Origin: an uncultured Collinsella sp.
GTDB taxonomy: Bacteria > Actinomycetota > Coriobacteriia > Coriobacteriales > Coriobacteriaceae
Assembly (NCBI GenBank): GCA_902493855.1
Contig: CABUQV010000025.1
Span: 1 to 24,255, forward strand
Length of the DNA: 24,255 bases
Direction of reading: 5' to 3'
Both the position numbers and the translations under genes were made by a program. A model generated the notes under the pieces. That model was not told where the DNA came from. It ran no database searches and worked only from the letters and a program-made list of their open reading frames with translations. This document shows, piece by piece, positions 15,957 through 22,836 of this stretch (its first letter is position 1; every line of letters begins with the position of its first letter).

Positions 15957-16625
15957 ATGGCAGCAGCTTTTTCCCATGTGATCTTTGACCTGGACGGCAC
16001 CATCCTCAACACGCTCGAGGACCTGGCAGCCGCCGGCAACCATACCTGCGAGACGCACGGCTGGCCCACGTTTGCCGTGGACGAGTACCGCTACAAGGTG
16101 GGAAACGGCATGCTCAAGCTGGTCGAGCGCTTTATGCCCGCCGAGTACGTGGGCGACGGCCGTATGTTTGAGCAGACGCTTGCCGAGTTTAGGGCCTATT
16201 ACGGCGAGCATAAGGAGGATCACACCGCCCCCTACGCCAGCACGATTGAGATGCTCGACCGTCTGCGCGCCGCGGGTGTGCAGCTTGCCGTGCTCACCAA
16301 CAAGGACCACGTCTCGGCGGTGCCGCTTATCGAGAAGTACTTTGGCCCCGACCGCTTTGCACTGGTCCAGGGCCGTGTCGACGCTTTTCCGCCCAAGCCC
16401 GAAGCGCCCGTCACGCTACATGTAATGAAGGAGCTGGGCGCCAACCCGGCGACCACGCTCTATGTGGGCGATTCGGATGTCGATGTTCTGACCGGTCACA
16501 ACGCCGGCCTTAAGAGCGCCGGCGTCAGCTGGGGCTTCCGCGGCCGCGCAGAGCTGGAGGCCGCCGGCGCCGACTACGTGGTGGACACCCAGGCAGAGCT
16601 CGCGACACTGATTCTGGGCGAGTAA
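15957..16625 (+). CDS. HAD-family phosphatase, phosphoglycolate phosphatase-like
   Basis: 222 residues from the ATG at 15957 (GGGAG upstream). It has all HAD motifs: motif I FDLDGTILNT (nucleophile Asp11, Asp13), motif II LTNKD, the lysine of motif III in FPPKPEAP, and motif IV YVGDSDVDVLTGHNAG. A helical cap domain lies between motifs I and II, as in the Gph/PGMB group. Likely substrates are small phosphate esters such as 2-phosphoglycolate, but HAD specificity cannot be read from sequence. TATTAT at 15916-15921 may be its -10 box. It is probably transcribed alone and has no visible link to hydrogenase maturation. Confidence 0.88.
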   Translation: MAAAFSHVIFDLDGTILNTLEDLAAAGNHTCETHGWPTFAVDEYRYKVGNGMLKLVERFMPAEYVGDGRMFEQTLAEFRAYYGEHKEDHTAPYASTIEMLDRLRAAGVQLAVLTNKDHVSAVPLIEKYFGPDRFALVQGRVDAFPPKPEAPVTLHVMKELGANPATTLYVGDSDVDVLTGHNAGLKSAGVSWGFRGRAELEAAGADYVVDTQAELATLILGE

Positions 16626-16665
16626 CGAAGCCGGCGCTTAACGCGGCTGCGACAATTCTTCTGCG

Positions 16666-16713
16666 CGGAAAGCGCGTCCCGTTTTGGAGCTCCGGAATGG
16701 GATGCGCTTTCCG
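16666..16713 (+). terminator. Long hairpin after the HAD gene, possible terminator or repeat
   Basis: Two 22-base arms (16666-16687 and 16692-16713) pair along their full length around an AGCT loop. The pairing uses several G-U pairs that are valid only in plus-strand RNA. The outer 15 pairs are CGGAAAGCGCGTCCC with its near-complement. A related sequence, GGAAACGGCATCCCGTTT, follows at about 16729-16746. There is only a weak T-run, so a repeat element is as likely as a terminator. Confidence 0.5.
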
Positions 16714-16864
16714 TTTGTGGCCTGTTGGGGAAACGGCATCCCGTTTCAGAGCGATTTTCCGGGTCGCACTTTCCACAACCCACCCCATCCGGAAACCACA
16801 ACCCACTATTCGCCCAAATACCGGGTCGTATTTTCCCGAGCATTCGATGCAACGCTTATGCAAG

Positions 16865-16908
16865 GAGTGTCCCCAACTGCCGGCAGAAAAGGAACGTCCC
16901 CAAGTGCC
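16865..16908 (+). repeat. REP-like unit 1 with GTGTCCCCAA and AACGTCCCCAA
   Basis: Order of parts: GAGTGTCCCCAA (16865-16876), perfect palindrome CTGCCGGCAG (16877-16886), GGAACGTCCCCAA (16891-16903), then GTGCC (16904-16908), which can pair again with the GGCA of the palindrome. It contains the core GAACGTCCCCAA that the IS110 guide sequences match. Confidence 0.7.
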
Positions 16909-16942
16909 ACCTTCGGCAGCGATGGCAACGCCGTTGTTCGAA

Positions 16943-16987
16943 GAGTGTCCCCAACGACTAGTCGTTTAAGAACGTCCCCAATGACTA
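16943..16987 (+). repeat. REP-like unit 2 with the same backbone and a different palindrome
   Basis: Order of parts: GAGTGTCCCCAA (16943-16954), palindrome CGACTAGTCG (16955-16964), AAGAACGTCCCCAA (16968-16981), TGACTA (16982-16987). TAGTCGTT pairs with the final AATGACTA through one G-U. The backbone equals unit 1, 78 bases earlier, but the pairing arms are changed together. 16959-16987 is nearly identical to the target site interrupted by the IS110 element at 22.8 kb. Confidence 0.75.
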
Positions 16988-17013
16988 CGTCGCGGGTAGA
17001 GGACGGACAGCGA

Positions 17014-17112
17014 AAACGCCCCTAAGCGAGCAAGGTGACGTGAAATGAAAGGGCGCTGACCTTCTGGTCGCGCCCTTGAAATTGAACGTCAGATTGCCGC
17101 TTAGGGGCGTTT
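17014..17112. repeat. 99-base nested palindrome
   Basis: Outer arms of 15 perfect pairs (17014-17028 with 17098-17112, AAACGCCCCTAAGCG), middle arms TGACGT/ACGTCA (17036-17041 with 17086-17091), and an inner stem AAGGGCGC/GCGCCCTT extended by GACC/GGTC with one bulged T, closing on TTCT (17049-17077). On the minus strand the outer stem is followed by TTTT. It may terminate the lipoprotein transcript, be a folded small RNA, or be a palindromic mobile repeat. Confidence 0.6.
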
Positions 17113-17125
17113 GCAGCGTCGAGCA

Positions 17126-17153
17126 GTTGCGGCGTTTGGTAAAACGCCGCAAC
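17126..17153 (-). terminator. Perfect 12-bp hairpin directly after the lipoprotein gene
   Basis: GTTGCGGCGTTT (17126-17137) pairs perfectly with AAACGCCGCAAC (17142-17153) around a four-base loop, three bases after the minus-strand stop codon. The T-run is inside the stem rather than after it, so termination is likely but not classical. Confidence 0.55.
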
Positions 17154-17156
17154 GGA

Positions 17157-17714
17157 CTAGCTCATCATGGCCTTCATCATCTCGTTGGTTGCGGAATCGT
17201 CGGCAGACCACTCGCCATCGTCATTGCAGGAGTACTTGAAGGTGACCGTGGTGTCCTTGGTCTTAGCAGCCTTAGTCACATCGACCATAACCTGACCGGC
17301 CATCTTGTACAGCTCGTCATCGGAAGGCATCGAATCGAGTGCGGTGACCTTCTCCTGGTACTGGGTGGCAAAATCCTCAACGATCTGGTTCATGGACTTG
17401 CAGGTAATGGTGACCTCGGCAGTTGCGGTGCCCTTGTCCTCGCCGACCGTCACGTCGCCAATCTTGTAGCCAAAGCCCTCGAGATAGCTCTTGGCGTACT
17501 CCTTGGGATCGATACCCAACTGCTTGAACTCGTCGCCCGAGGCCTCTTCCAGGCCGGCGAGGAAGTCGTCGCCACCGTTCTTGACCTCGTCAAACTGCGT
17601 CGTAAGGTCCTCGGTGATGAGCTCCTCAACCGAAGGACCCCCGCAGCCGGAAAGCACAACCACGCACGCGACCAGAACAGCCATCAGGGGCGCAAGCAGC
17701 AGCCTCTTTTTCAT
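17157..17714 (-). CDS. Secreted lipoprotein of unknown function
   Basis: 185 residues from the ATG at 17714 (GGGAGGA seven bases upstream; upstream in-frame codons lack a site). A classical lipoprotein signal is present: MKKR, a hydrophobic stretch, then lipobox LSGC with the lipidated Cys24, followed by GG. The mature part is acidic with alternating strands (KGTATAEVTITCKSMNQIV, DTTVTFKYSCNDDGEWSADD), similar in look to DUF5105-type lipoproteins of Gram-positive bacteria. It should be anchored on the outer face of the membrane. It is a single-gene unit with its own promoter and hairpin terminators. No function can be assigned. Confidence 0.85.
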   Translation of the reverse strand: MKKRLLLAPLMAVLVACVVVLSGCGGPSVEELITEDLTTQFDEVKNGGDDFLAGLEEASGDEFKQLGIDPKEYAKSYLEGFGYKIGDVTVGEDKGTATAEVTITCKSMNQIVEDFATQYQEKVTALDSMPSDDELYKMAGQVMVDVTKAAKTKDTTVTFKYSCNDDGEWSADDSATNEMMKAMMS

Positions 17715-17776
17715 GACATTCCTCCCAACAAGCGGCGCCACTTTCCCTGCGCGGCGCACGTCGTAACAATAAGGCC

Positions 17777-17806
17777 ATACTAGCCGCTAACGAACACCCC
17801 CGGCAA
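17777..17806 (-). promoter_or_regulatory. Possible promoter of the lipoprotein gene
   Basis: On the minus strand TTGCCG (17806-17801) and TAGTAT (17782-17777) are spaced by 18 bases, about 60 bases before the ATG. Each hexamer matches the consensus at four of six positions. Confidence 0.35.
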
Positions 17807-17892
17807 AGCAAGGGCGCAGTCGGCTCGATTTAACGTCCGAACGGTTTACCGGTCCGCCCAACGCGCAATAAAACGTTCCGCCGCATTGTAAT

Positions 17893-17923
17893 AAAAAAGG
17901 GTGGTCGGACAATTCGACCACCC
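17893..17923 (-). terminator. Rho-independent terminator after the EIIA gene
   Basis: On the minus strand GGGTGGTCG pairs with CGACCACCC (9 perfect pairs, 17923-17915 with 17907-17899) and is followed directly by TTTTTT. It lies 25 bases after the EIIA stop codon. Confidence 0.9.
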
Positions 17924-17948
17924 CAAAACACCCTCTGGATGCCGCAGC

Positions 17949-18485
17949 TTACTTGCGAACGACCTTGACGATGGCATCGCCGGCGGCGACAGCGGAGTCG
18001 GCCTCGACGGCGAGCTCGACGTCGGCGAACTCGGCGGTATTGGACACGGCCACAACGACGCAGTCCTTGTAGCCGGCAGCGGCAATCTTGGCGCGGTCGA
18101 TCTTGAGCATGGGCTGGCCGGCCTTCACGACGTCGTCGGCCTTGACGAAGCCCTCGAAGCCGTCACCGTTCATGTTGACGGTATCGACACCAACGTGCAC
18201 CAGGACCTCGATGCCGCTATCGGACTGCAGACCCACGGCGTGACCCATGGTGACGGTCACCTTGCCGTCGCAGGGAGCGTAGACCAGATCGTCCTCGGGC
18301 CACACGGCGCAGCCCTTGCCCAGAACCTCGCCGCCAAAGACGGGATCGGGCACGTCGACCATCTTGATGACCTTGCCCTTGACGGGCGAGCATAGCACGT
18401 CGGCGCCGGCAGAAGCAGAGATGGAGGCAGGAGCAGCGGCAGCCGCGGGCTCAGCCTTCTTCTTGAACATATCAAACAGACCCAT
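17949..18485 (-). CDS. PTS glucose-type EIIA component
   Basis: 178 residues from the ATG at 18485 (GAGGAG upstream; an in-frame upstream start would add a basic stretch with no site). After a charged, Ala-rich N-terminal linker (MGLFDMFKKK, 1-27) the EIIA-Glc beta-sandwich follows. The two active-site histidines are His82 (GHAVGLQSDSG) and His97 (VLVHVGVDTVNMNGDGF), His97 being the one phosphorylated by HPr. It passes phosphate to an EIIB/EIIC permease. No permease is linked to it, so it probably serves one or more partners elsewhere, perhaps including the one that supplies the phospho-beta-glucosides cleaved by the neighbouring enzyme. Confidence 0.92.
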   Translation of the reverse strand: MGLFDMFKKKAEPAAAAAPASISASAGADVLCSPVKGKVIKMVDVPDPVFGGEVLGKGCAVWPEDDLVYAPCDGKVTVTMGHAVGLQSDSGIEVLVHVGVDTVNMNGDGFEGFVKADDVVKAGQPMLKIDRAKIAAAGYKDCVVVAVSNTAEFADVELAVEADSAVAAGDAIVKVVRK

Positions 18486-18636
18486 ACGTTTTCTCCTCTT
18501 GATTAAGCGCAACGTTATGCGCATGCCTATGGTGATTATAGTGCCAAATGACCAAAATACTCAGGCAAGGGCTCGAATCGCACGCCCTTCCGAGCCCTTC
18601 CCAAAACCTTTTCCCCAGCGGTGCTCATATTGTCGA

Positions 18637-18745
18637 TTAATCCTCAATAAGCCCCAGGTGAACAAAAGCGTTCCAGATGCCGTCGTCATTGACGTCGGTG
18701 GTCACGTAATCGGCTGCCGGTTCGGCGTTCGGCAGAACGCCGGGA
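18637..18745 (-). pseudogene. C-terminal remnant of a Cof-type HAD hydrolase
   Basis: The minus strand reads GVLPNAEPAADYVTTDVNDD and then GIWNAFVHLGLIED before a stop at 18639-18637. This is the usual end of Cof-type sugar phosphatases (N-A, then A-D-Y-V-T-x-D-x-x-D-D-G-I). Nothing before it in this frame is recognisable and the bglA-like gene stops just upstream, so the first nine tenths of the gene are gone. Such phosphatases often sit next to GH1 phospho-glucosidases. The remnant is probably a deletion scar. Confidence 0.6.
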
Positions 18746-18764
18746 CTCAATCGCCGGAACTCAA

Positions 18765-20213
18765 TTACTCCAGGCCCTCGCTACCGTTGGACTTGATGAT
18801 CTTCTGATATGCGAAGAAGCTGCCCTTGCGGCGGCGCTCGTAGGTGCCGGTGCCGTCATCGTACTTATCGACGTGGATGAAGCCGTAGCGCTTGCGCATC
18901 TCGCCCGTGCCGGCGGAAACCAGGTCGATAGGGCCCCACCAGGTGTAGGCAATCAGGTCGACGCCGTCGGCAATGGCCTCGCCCATGGCCTTGATGTGGC
19001 TGCGCAAGTAGGCAATGCGATACGGGTCGTGGATGGAGCCGTCCTCCTCGACCTCATCGTAGGCGCCCATGCCGTTCTCGACCACCATCAGCGGAATCTC
19101 GTAGCGGGCGTAAATCTCATTGAGGGCGATGCGCAGGCCCAGAGGATCGATCTGCCAGCCCCAATCGGTGGACTCCAGATAGGGGTTCTTGCCGCCAAAG
19201 GTCATGTTGCCCTCGGTCATCTCGTGGTCCTTGTGCGTGCCCACGGTGCCGGACATGTAGTAGCTAAAGGTGTAGAAATCGACCTTGCCGTCGGCGATAT
19301 CCTGCAGGTCGCCGTCCTCCATCACGAGCTCAACATCGTTCTCGGCCCAGAAGCGCTTGGCATAGAACGGGTACTTGCCGCGCACCTGCACGTCGGAGCA
19401 GTACCAGTTCATGGTATTCATCTCCTGCTGCGTGGCGAACACGTCGGCCGGATCGCACGTGGCGGCATAGGAGAGGATGAAGCAGTCCATGTTGCCCATC
19501 TTGAACTGCGGGTAGTGCTCGTGGGCGTAGCGCACGACGCGGCCGCTGGCCACGAACTGGTGATGCAGGGCCTGCATACGGGCCTGCGGCGTGGCGTGGA
19601 CCGCCGAAGCCGGACCCTCAAAGCCCTGGATCATGCTAGTCTCAAAGAGGTTGCCCATGTCCTGGGCGCCGCAGTTGATCTCGTTGAAGGTGAGCCAGAA
19701 CTTGACCTTGTCCTGGTAACGGTCGAAGACGGTCTGGCAGTACTTCTCAAAGAAGCCGATGAGCTCGCGGCTCGCCCAGCCGTTGTACTTCTCGACCAGA
19801 TGATAGGGCATCTCGTAGTGCGACAGGGTCACGAGCGGCTCGATATTGTGAGCACGCAGGCAGTCGAAAACGCGATCGTAGAAGGCGAGGCCGGCCTCGT
19901 TGGGCTCAGCGTCGTCGCCGTTGGGGAAGATACGGCTCCAAGAGATGGACATGCGGAACATGTTGAAGCCCATCTCGGCAAACAGCGCGATGTCCTCCTC
20001 GTAGTGATGGTAGAAATCGATACCGTCATGATTGGGGTAGAAGCGGTTGGGGTCGATGTCGATCGTAATCTGGCGCGGCTCCTTGTAGCTGCCGCCCAGG
20101 AAGTGGTCGTCGACGGAAGGGCCGCGGCCGTCCACGTTCCAAGCACCCTCAAACTGGTTGGCGGCGGTGGCGCCACCCCAATAGAAACCCTCGGGGAACT
20201 TGATGTTTGCCAT
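18765..20213 (-). CDS. bglA: 6-phospho-beta-glucosidase, glycoside hydrolase family 1
   Basis: 482 residues from the ATG at 20213, six bases after AAAGGAGAT; the ATG at 20219 would have no spacing. It has the normal family length. The acid/base Glu178 is in FWLTFNEIN and the nucleophile Glu379 in VVENGMGAYD; SWSRIFP and the N-terminal FYWGGATAANQFEGAW are also typical. The tail SAGTGEMRKRYGFI carries the Ser and Lys/Tyr pattern that binds the 6-phosphate, so the substrate is a phosphorylated beta-glucoside imported by a PTS. It acts in the cytoplasm, releasing glucose-6-phosphate. It is divergent to an RpiR-type regulator that probably controls it. The symbol follows the family; the exact sugar is unknown. 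Confidence 0.93.
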   Translation of the reverse strand: MANIKFPEGFYWGGATAANQFEGAWNVDGRGPSVDDHFLGGSYKEPRQITIDIDPNRFYPNHDGIDFYHHYEEDIALFAEMGFNMFRMSISWSRIFPNGDDAEPNEAGLAFYDRVFDCLRAHNIEPLVTLSHYEMPYHLVEKYNGWASRELIGFFEKYCQTVFDRYQDKVKFWLTFNEINCGAQDMGNLFETSMIQGFEGPASAVHATPQARMQALHHQFVASGRVVRYAHEHYPQFKMGNMDCFILSYAATCDPADVFATQQEMNTMNWYCSDVQVRGKYPFYAKRFWAENDVELVMEDGDLQDIADGKVDFYTFSYYMSGTVGTHKDHEMTEGNMTFGGKNPYLESTDWGWQIDPLGLRIALNEIYARYEIPLMVVENGMGAYDEVEEDGSIHDPYRIAYLRSHIKAMGEAIADGVDLIAYTWWGPIDLVSAGTGEMRKRYGFIHVDKYDDGTGTYERRRKGSFFAYQKIIKSNGSEGLE

Positions 20214-20415
20214 GAGCATCTCCTTTGCATCGCGGGTCGATAAGCCGAGTATCGCCCACGCGCGGGACGGGCAAGGGCGGGGATGCCAAACCCGACACTT
20301 CTTTTCGCAGCGGCACCCCGCCGCCACCCCGCCCCTGACACTTCCTGATACCGACCGAAACGTGCAAAAATAAGCCTGTCCCTTTTTGGCAGGTTTGTTG
20401 AGTGTGGGAGTTCGC
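20214..20415. promoter_or_regulatory. Divergent control region of the bglA-like gene and the RpiR-type regulator
   Basis: A possible minus-strand promoter TTGCCC (20274-20269), 17 bases, TACTCG (20251-20246) lies about 35 bases before the glucosidase start. GACACTTC occurs twice in the same direction (20294-20301 and 20337-20344), a candidate operator pair. The hairpin repeat at 20363-20391 lies next to the regulator. Confidence 0.35.
20363..20391 (-). repeat. Hairpin repeat with conserved GGGACA loop, copy 3 (before the RpiR-type gene)
   Basis: TGCAAAAA (20363-20370) pairs with TTTTTGGCA (20383-20391, one bulged G). On the minus strand the loop is GGGACAGGCTTA, matching the loops at 10464-10544, while the stem is different. 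It sits 25 bases before the regulator's ATG. Confidence 0.55.
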
Positions 20416-21270
20416 ATGGATATCAAACGCAAGATTTCCGAGGCACAGGGCCTTACCCCTACCGAGCAACAACTCGGCATCTCGGCCCTTGCCATCGGCG
20501 AGGACATCCGCAGGCTTTCTATTAAGGAATTTGCCACCCGCACCAATGTTTCGGTCGCGAGCGTCCACCGTTTTTGCAAAAAGCTCGGCCTCGAAGGCTT
20601 TAAGGACCTCAAGGTCGAGCTCATCCGTCAGGCAGCCGAGGCGGGTAACCGGCGCGACGTGGATATCAACTTTCCCTTCGACGCCACGTCCACCCCTGCA
20701 CAGGTGATGGAGCGCATGGAAAGGCTCTACCAGACTACCTTGGCCGAAACGCAGGAGCTGCTCGACCCCGTACAGCTCGACCACGCCGCCAAGCTCGTCA
20801 TGCGTGCCGGCACCGTGGACATCTACACGGGCTCGCATAACCTGTATCCAGCGGGAATGTTCCGCGACCGCCTGCTCTCGTCCGGCAAAAGCGCGACGTG
20901 CCACGACAGTATCGAGGCGCAGGTGCGTACGGCGCTCGCCTCGGGCCCCGACCATGTGGCAATCGTTATCTCCTACAGCGGCCTTGCCCCCAACCTCAGG
21001 GCAATCTTGCCAATCCTCAGCAGCCGACATGTCCCGGTGATCGTCATCGGCACGCCTTATTGCGCACGCATTCATCCCGGCTTTGCCGCCTACCTGACGG
21101 TGAGTGACCACGAGAGTATGACGCATCGCATCACGCAGTTCGCCAGCCACATCGCCGTGCAATACGTGCTCGATTCGCTCTACAGCAGCTACTTCGCCAA
21201 AGACTACGCCCGCTGCGCCGAATTCCTAGAGCGCTCATTCCCCTACACCCGCCTGCCCGGGCTTAAGTAG
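20416..21270 (+). CDS. RpiR-family transcriptional regulator
   Basis: 284 residues from the ATG at 20416 (GGGAG upstream). The N-terminal helix-turn-helix (about 1-75) includes LSIKEFATRTNVSVASVHRF, typical of RpiR/MurR regulators, and is followed by KKLGLEGFKDLKVEL. The C-terminal ~160 residues form a SIS sugar-phosphate-binding domain (VDIYTGSHNLYPAGMFRDRL, HVAIVISYSGLAPNL, VPVIVIG). It most likely senses a phosphosugar and controls the divergent GH1 phospho-glucosidase. It could act as activator or repressor. The gene stops just before a 67-base repeat. Confidence 0.9.
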   Translation: MDIKRKISEAQGLTPTEQQLGISALAIGEDIRRLSIKEFATRTNVSVASVHRFCKKLGLEGFKDLKVELIRQAAEAGNRRDVDINFPFDATSTPAQVMERMERLYQTTLAETQELLDPVQLDHAAKLVMRAGTVDIYTGSHNLYPAGMFRDRLLSSGKSATCHDSIEAQVRTALASGPDHVAIVISYSGLAPNLRAILPILSSRHVPVIVIGTPYCARIHPGFAAYLTVSDHESMTHRITQFASHIAVQYVLDSLYSSYFAKDYARCAEFLERSFPYTRLPGLK

Positions 21271-21303
21271 CGATGAGCGAGGATTCTTTGACGCTTATCT
21301 AAC

Positions 21304-21370
21304 GAGCGTGGATAATCTCCCACTTTGAGGCCGCGCACAGGCCAAAAACGGAAGATTATCCACTCTCATT
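21304..21370. repeat. 67-base palindromic repeat, copy A (before fic)
   Basis: GTGGATAATCTCCC at the left pairs with GGAAGATTATCCAC at the right (13 of 14), with an inner GGCC/GGCC. It matches copy B at 22740-22806 at 61 of 67 positions without gaps. It carries no coding capacity; it resembles a MITE or REP-type repeat and may end transcription of the regulator gene. Confidence 0.8.
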
Positions 21371-21425
21371 TTGGATGACTCCCTTGTACCAAGCTGAGCT
21401 CCATGGTCAAGTAATAACGACTTTT

Positions 21426-21509
21426 CATCATTAGATTGTTTACATCAATTCTAATAACTATTTAATCCTTAAACTCGTTATTAGAATTGATATGATTAGC
21501 CTAATGATG
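21426..21509. promoter_or_regulatory. Nested palindromic operator overlapping the fic promoter
   Basis: Inner arms ATCAATTCTAATAAC (21444-21458) and GTTATTAGAATTGAT (21477-21491) are a perfect 15-bp inverted repeat. Outer arms CATCATTAG (21426-21434) and CTAATGATG (21501-21509) are a perfect 9-bp one. The right inner arm fills the spacer between TTAAAC and TATGAT, so a bound protein would block RNA polymerase. The stretch is AT-rich compared with everything around it. Confidence 0.7.
21469..21496 (+). promoter_or_regulatory. Promoter of the fic gene
   Basis: TTAAAC (21469-21474) and TATGAT (21491-21496) are spaced by 16 bases; the start codon is 45 bases after the -10. Confidence 0.5.
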
Positions 21510-21540
21510 AGTTTCCGGCACTAAAAATATGGAGGGCGCG

Positions 21541-22713
21541 ATGCAAATCGAGGAGAACGGCCAGGGAACGCTCCGCAATAATCTATCGGGGAAATTGACT
21601 TACTATTCGTTTTTGCCAACGCCCTTACAATCATTGAGGCAGCTAAACCTCACAGAGGAAACCTATCGCACGCTTTCCGCATGCTCACGAAAGCTTGGAG
21701 AGCTTGAAGGCATGCTCTACTTTGTTCCCAACGCCGACATGTATCTGACAATGTACGTGCGCAAAGAAGCACTCCTTTCTTCGCAAATTGAGGGAACCCA
21801 GTGCACGTTTGACGACCTACTTAGTCCATCGCAAACACAACTCCATCATAAAGATGTCGCAGACGTCGTGAATTACGTCCGTGCTGTCGACCGCGGCGTA
21901 GAACTGCTCAAAAAGATGCCCTTGTGCACGAGACTTCTCAGGCAGGTTCATGCGGTCCTGCTGGACGGAGTGCGCGGAACGGAGAAGAATCCAGGCGAGC
22001 TGCGCTCCTCACAAAACTGGATTGGCCCTTCAGGCTGCACCATTGCAACCGCATCGTTTGTCCCTCCAAACATTGAAGATTTGAGTAACACGCTCCAAGA
22101 CCTCGAACGCTTTATCAATGAGCCTCAAGTCGAAATGGATCCTATTGTGCGGGCCGCGCTCGTCCATTACCAATTTGAAACTGCCCATCCATTCCTAGAC
22201 GGAAACGGTCGCCTGGGCAGGCTTCTCATTACACTTATGCTCATCAATGATGGCGTTCTTCATTCTTGCTTGTTCTATCCATCGTTCCAGTTCAAGAAAA
22301 ATCGAAGCGAGTACTACCGGCAACTCACATCCGTAAGGGAGCGAGGCACTTACGAGGAATGGATAGAGTTTTTCTGCACCAGTCTTCTTGAGAGTGCGAA
22401 GGACTCGGTAGGGTCTTTAAAAAATCTTGTTGACCTCCATAACCGTTCCACAGCAACCATGACCGAAAATCTCGGAAGGACTGCTGCAAACGGGCAAAGG
22501 CTGTTGGGCATTCTTGAAGAGCACCCCATCGTCGACACCGCATTCATCGCTGCACAACTCGATATCGGCAGGAGCACCGCGAGTTCGCTCGTTAAATCAT
22601 TCGAAGAATTGAACATCCTTCGTCCGCTCGACGAGTCAAAGCAGAGATATCGACGGTACGGATATGAAGAGTATCTTTCGATTCTCAGGGAAGATGCCGA
22701 GCCGATTAGATAG
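21541..22713 (+). CDS. Fic-domain AMPylase-type protein with self-inhibitory motif and C-terminal winged helix
   Basis: 390 residues from the ATG at 21541 (GGAGG seven bases upstream; an ATG at 21529 is too early). The Fic motif HPFLDGNGRLGR begins at His216 and is complete. An inhibitory helix motif SSQIEG (80-85) in the N-terminal domain marks it as self-inhibited (class II, with Glu84 expected to block ATP). The C-terminal ~80 residues (GILEEHPIVDTAFIAAQLDI, STASSLVKSFEELNIL) form a winged helix that may bind DNA. The layout matches SoFic-like proteins, which transfer AMP to target proteins; the target is unknown. GC content is clearly lower than that of its neighbours. It stands alone between two copies of a 67-base repeat, a sign of transfer. 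Confidence 0.9.
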   Translation: MQIEENGQGTLRNNLSGKLTYYSFLPTPLQSLRQLNLTEETYRTLSACSRKLGELEGMLYFVPNADMYLTMYVRKEALLSSQIEGTQCTFDDLLSPSQTQLHHKDVADVVNYVRAVDRGVELLKKMPLCTRLLRQVHAVLLDGVRGTEKNPGELRSSQNWIGPSGCTIATASFVPPNIEDLSNTLQDLERFINEPQVEMDPIVRAALVHYQFETAHPFLDGNGRLGRLLITLMLINDGVLHSCLFYPSFQFKKNRSEYYRQLTSVRERGTYEEWIEFFCTSLLESAKDSVGSLKNLVDLHNRSTATMTENLGRTAANGQRLLGILEEHPIVDTAFIAAQLDIGRSTASSLVKSFEELNILRPLDESKQRYRRYGYEEYLSILREDAEPIR

Positions 22714-22739
22714 GCATCGCAGCCCAGCCAAATTAAAGC

Positions 22740-22806
22740 GAGCGCGGATAATCTCCCACTTTGAGCCCGCACACAGGCCAAAAACGGGAGATTATCCACG
22801 TTCATT
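22740..22806. repeat. 67-base palindromic repeat, copy B (after fic)
   Basis: Same orientation and length as copy A (61 of 67 identical). The arms GGATAATCTCCC and GGGAGATTATCC pair perfectly here. It ends seven bases before the left half of the IS110 target site. Confidence 0.8.
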
Positions 22807-22836
22807 CCTGAGTAGTCATTTATGAACGTCCCATTA

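Noticed and set aside
16865..16987. CRISPR array
   Set aside because: Only two units, the repeat is split around a palindrome, spacers are not uniform, and no cas genes are present.
16684..17025. Overlapping open frames in the repeat-rich gap
   Set aside because: They run through hairpins and tandem repeats, and their products have no resemblance to proteins.
18873..20243. 456-codon plus-strand open frame opposite the GH1 gene
   Set aside because: The opposite strand has both catalytic Glu motifs and a ribosome binding site; this frame is His/Val-rich antisense.
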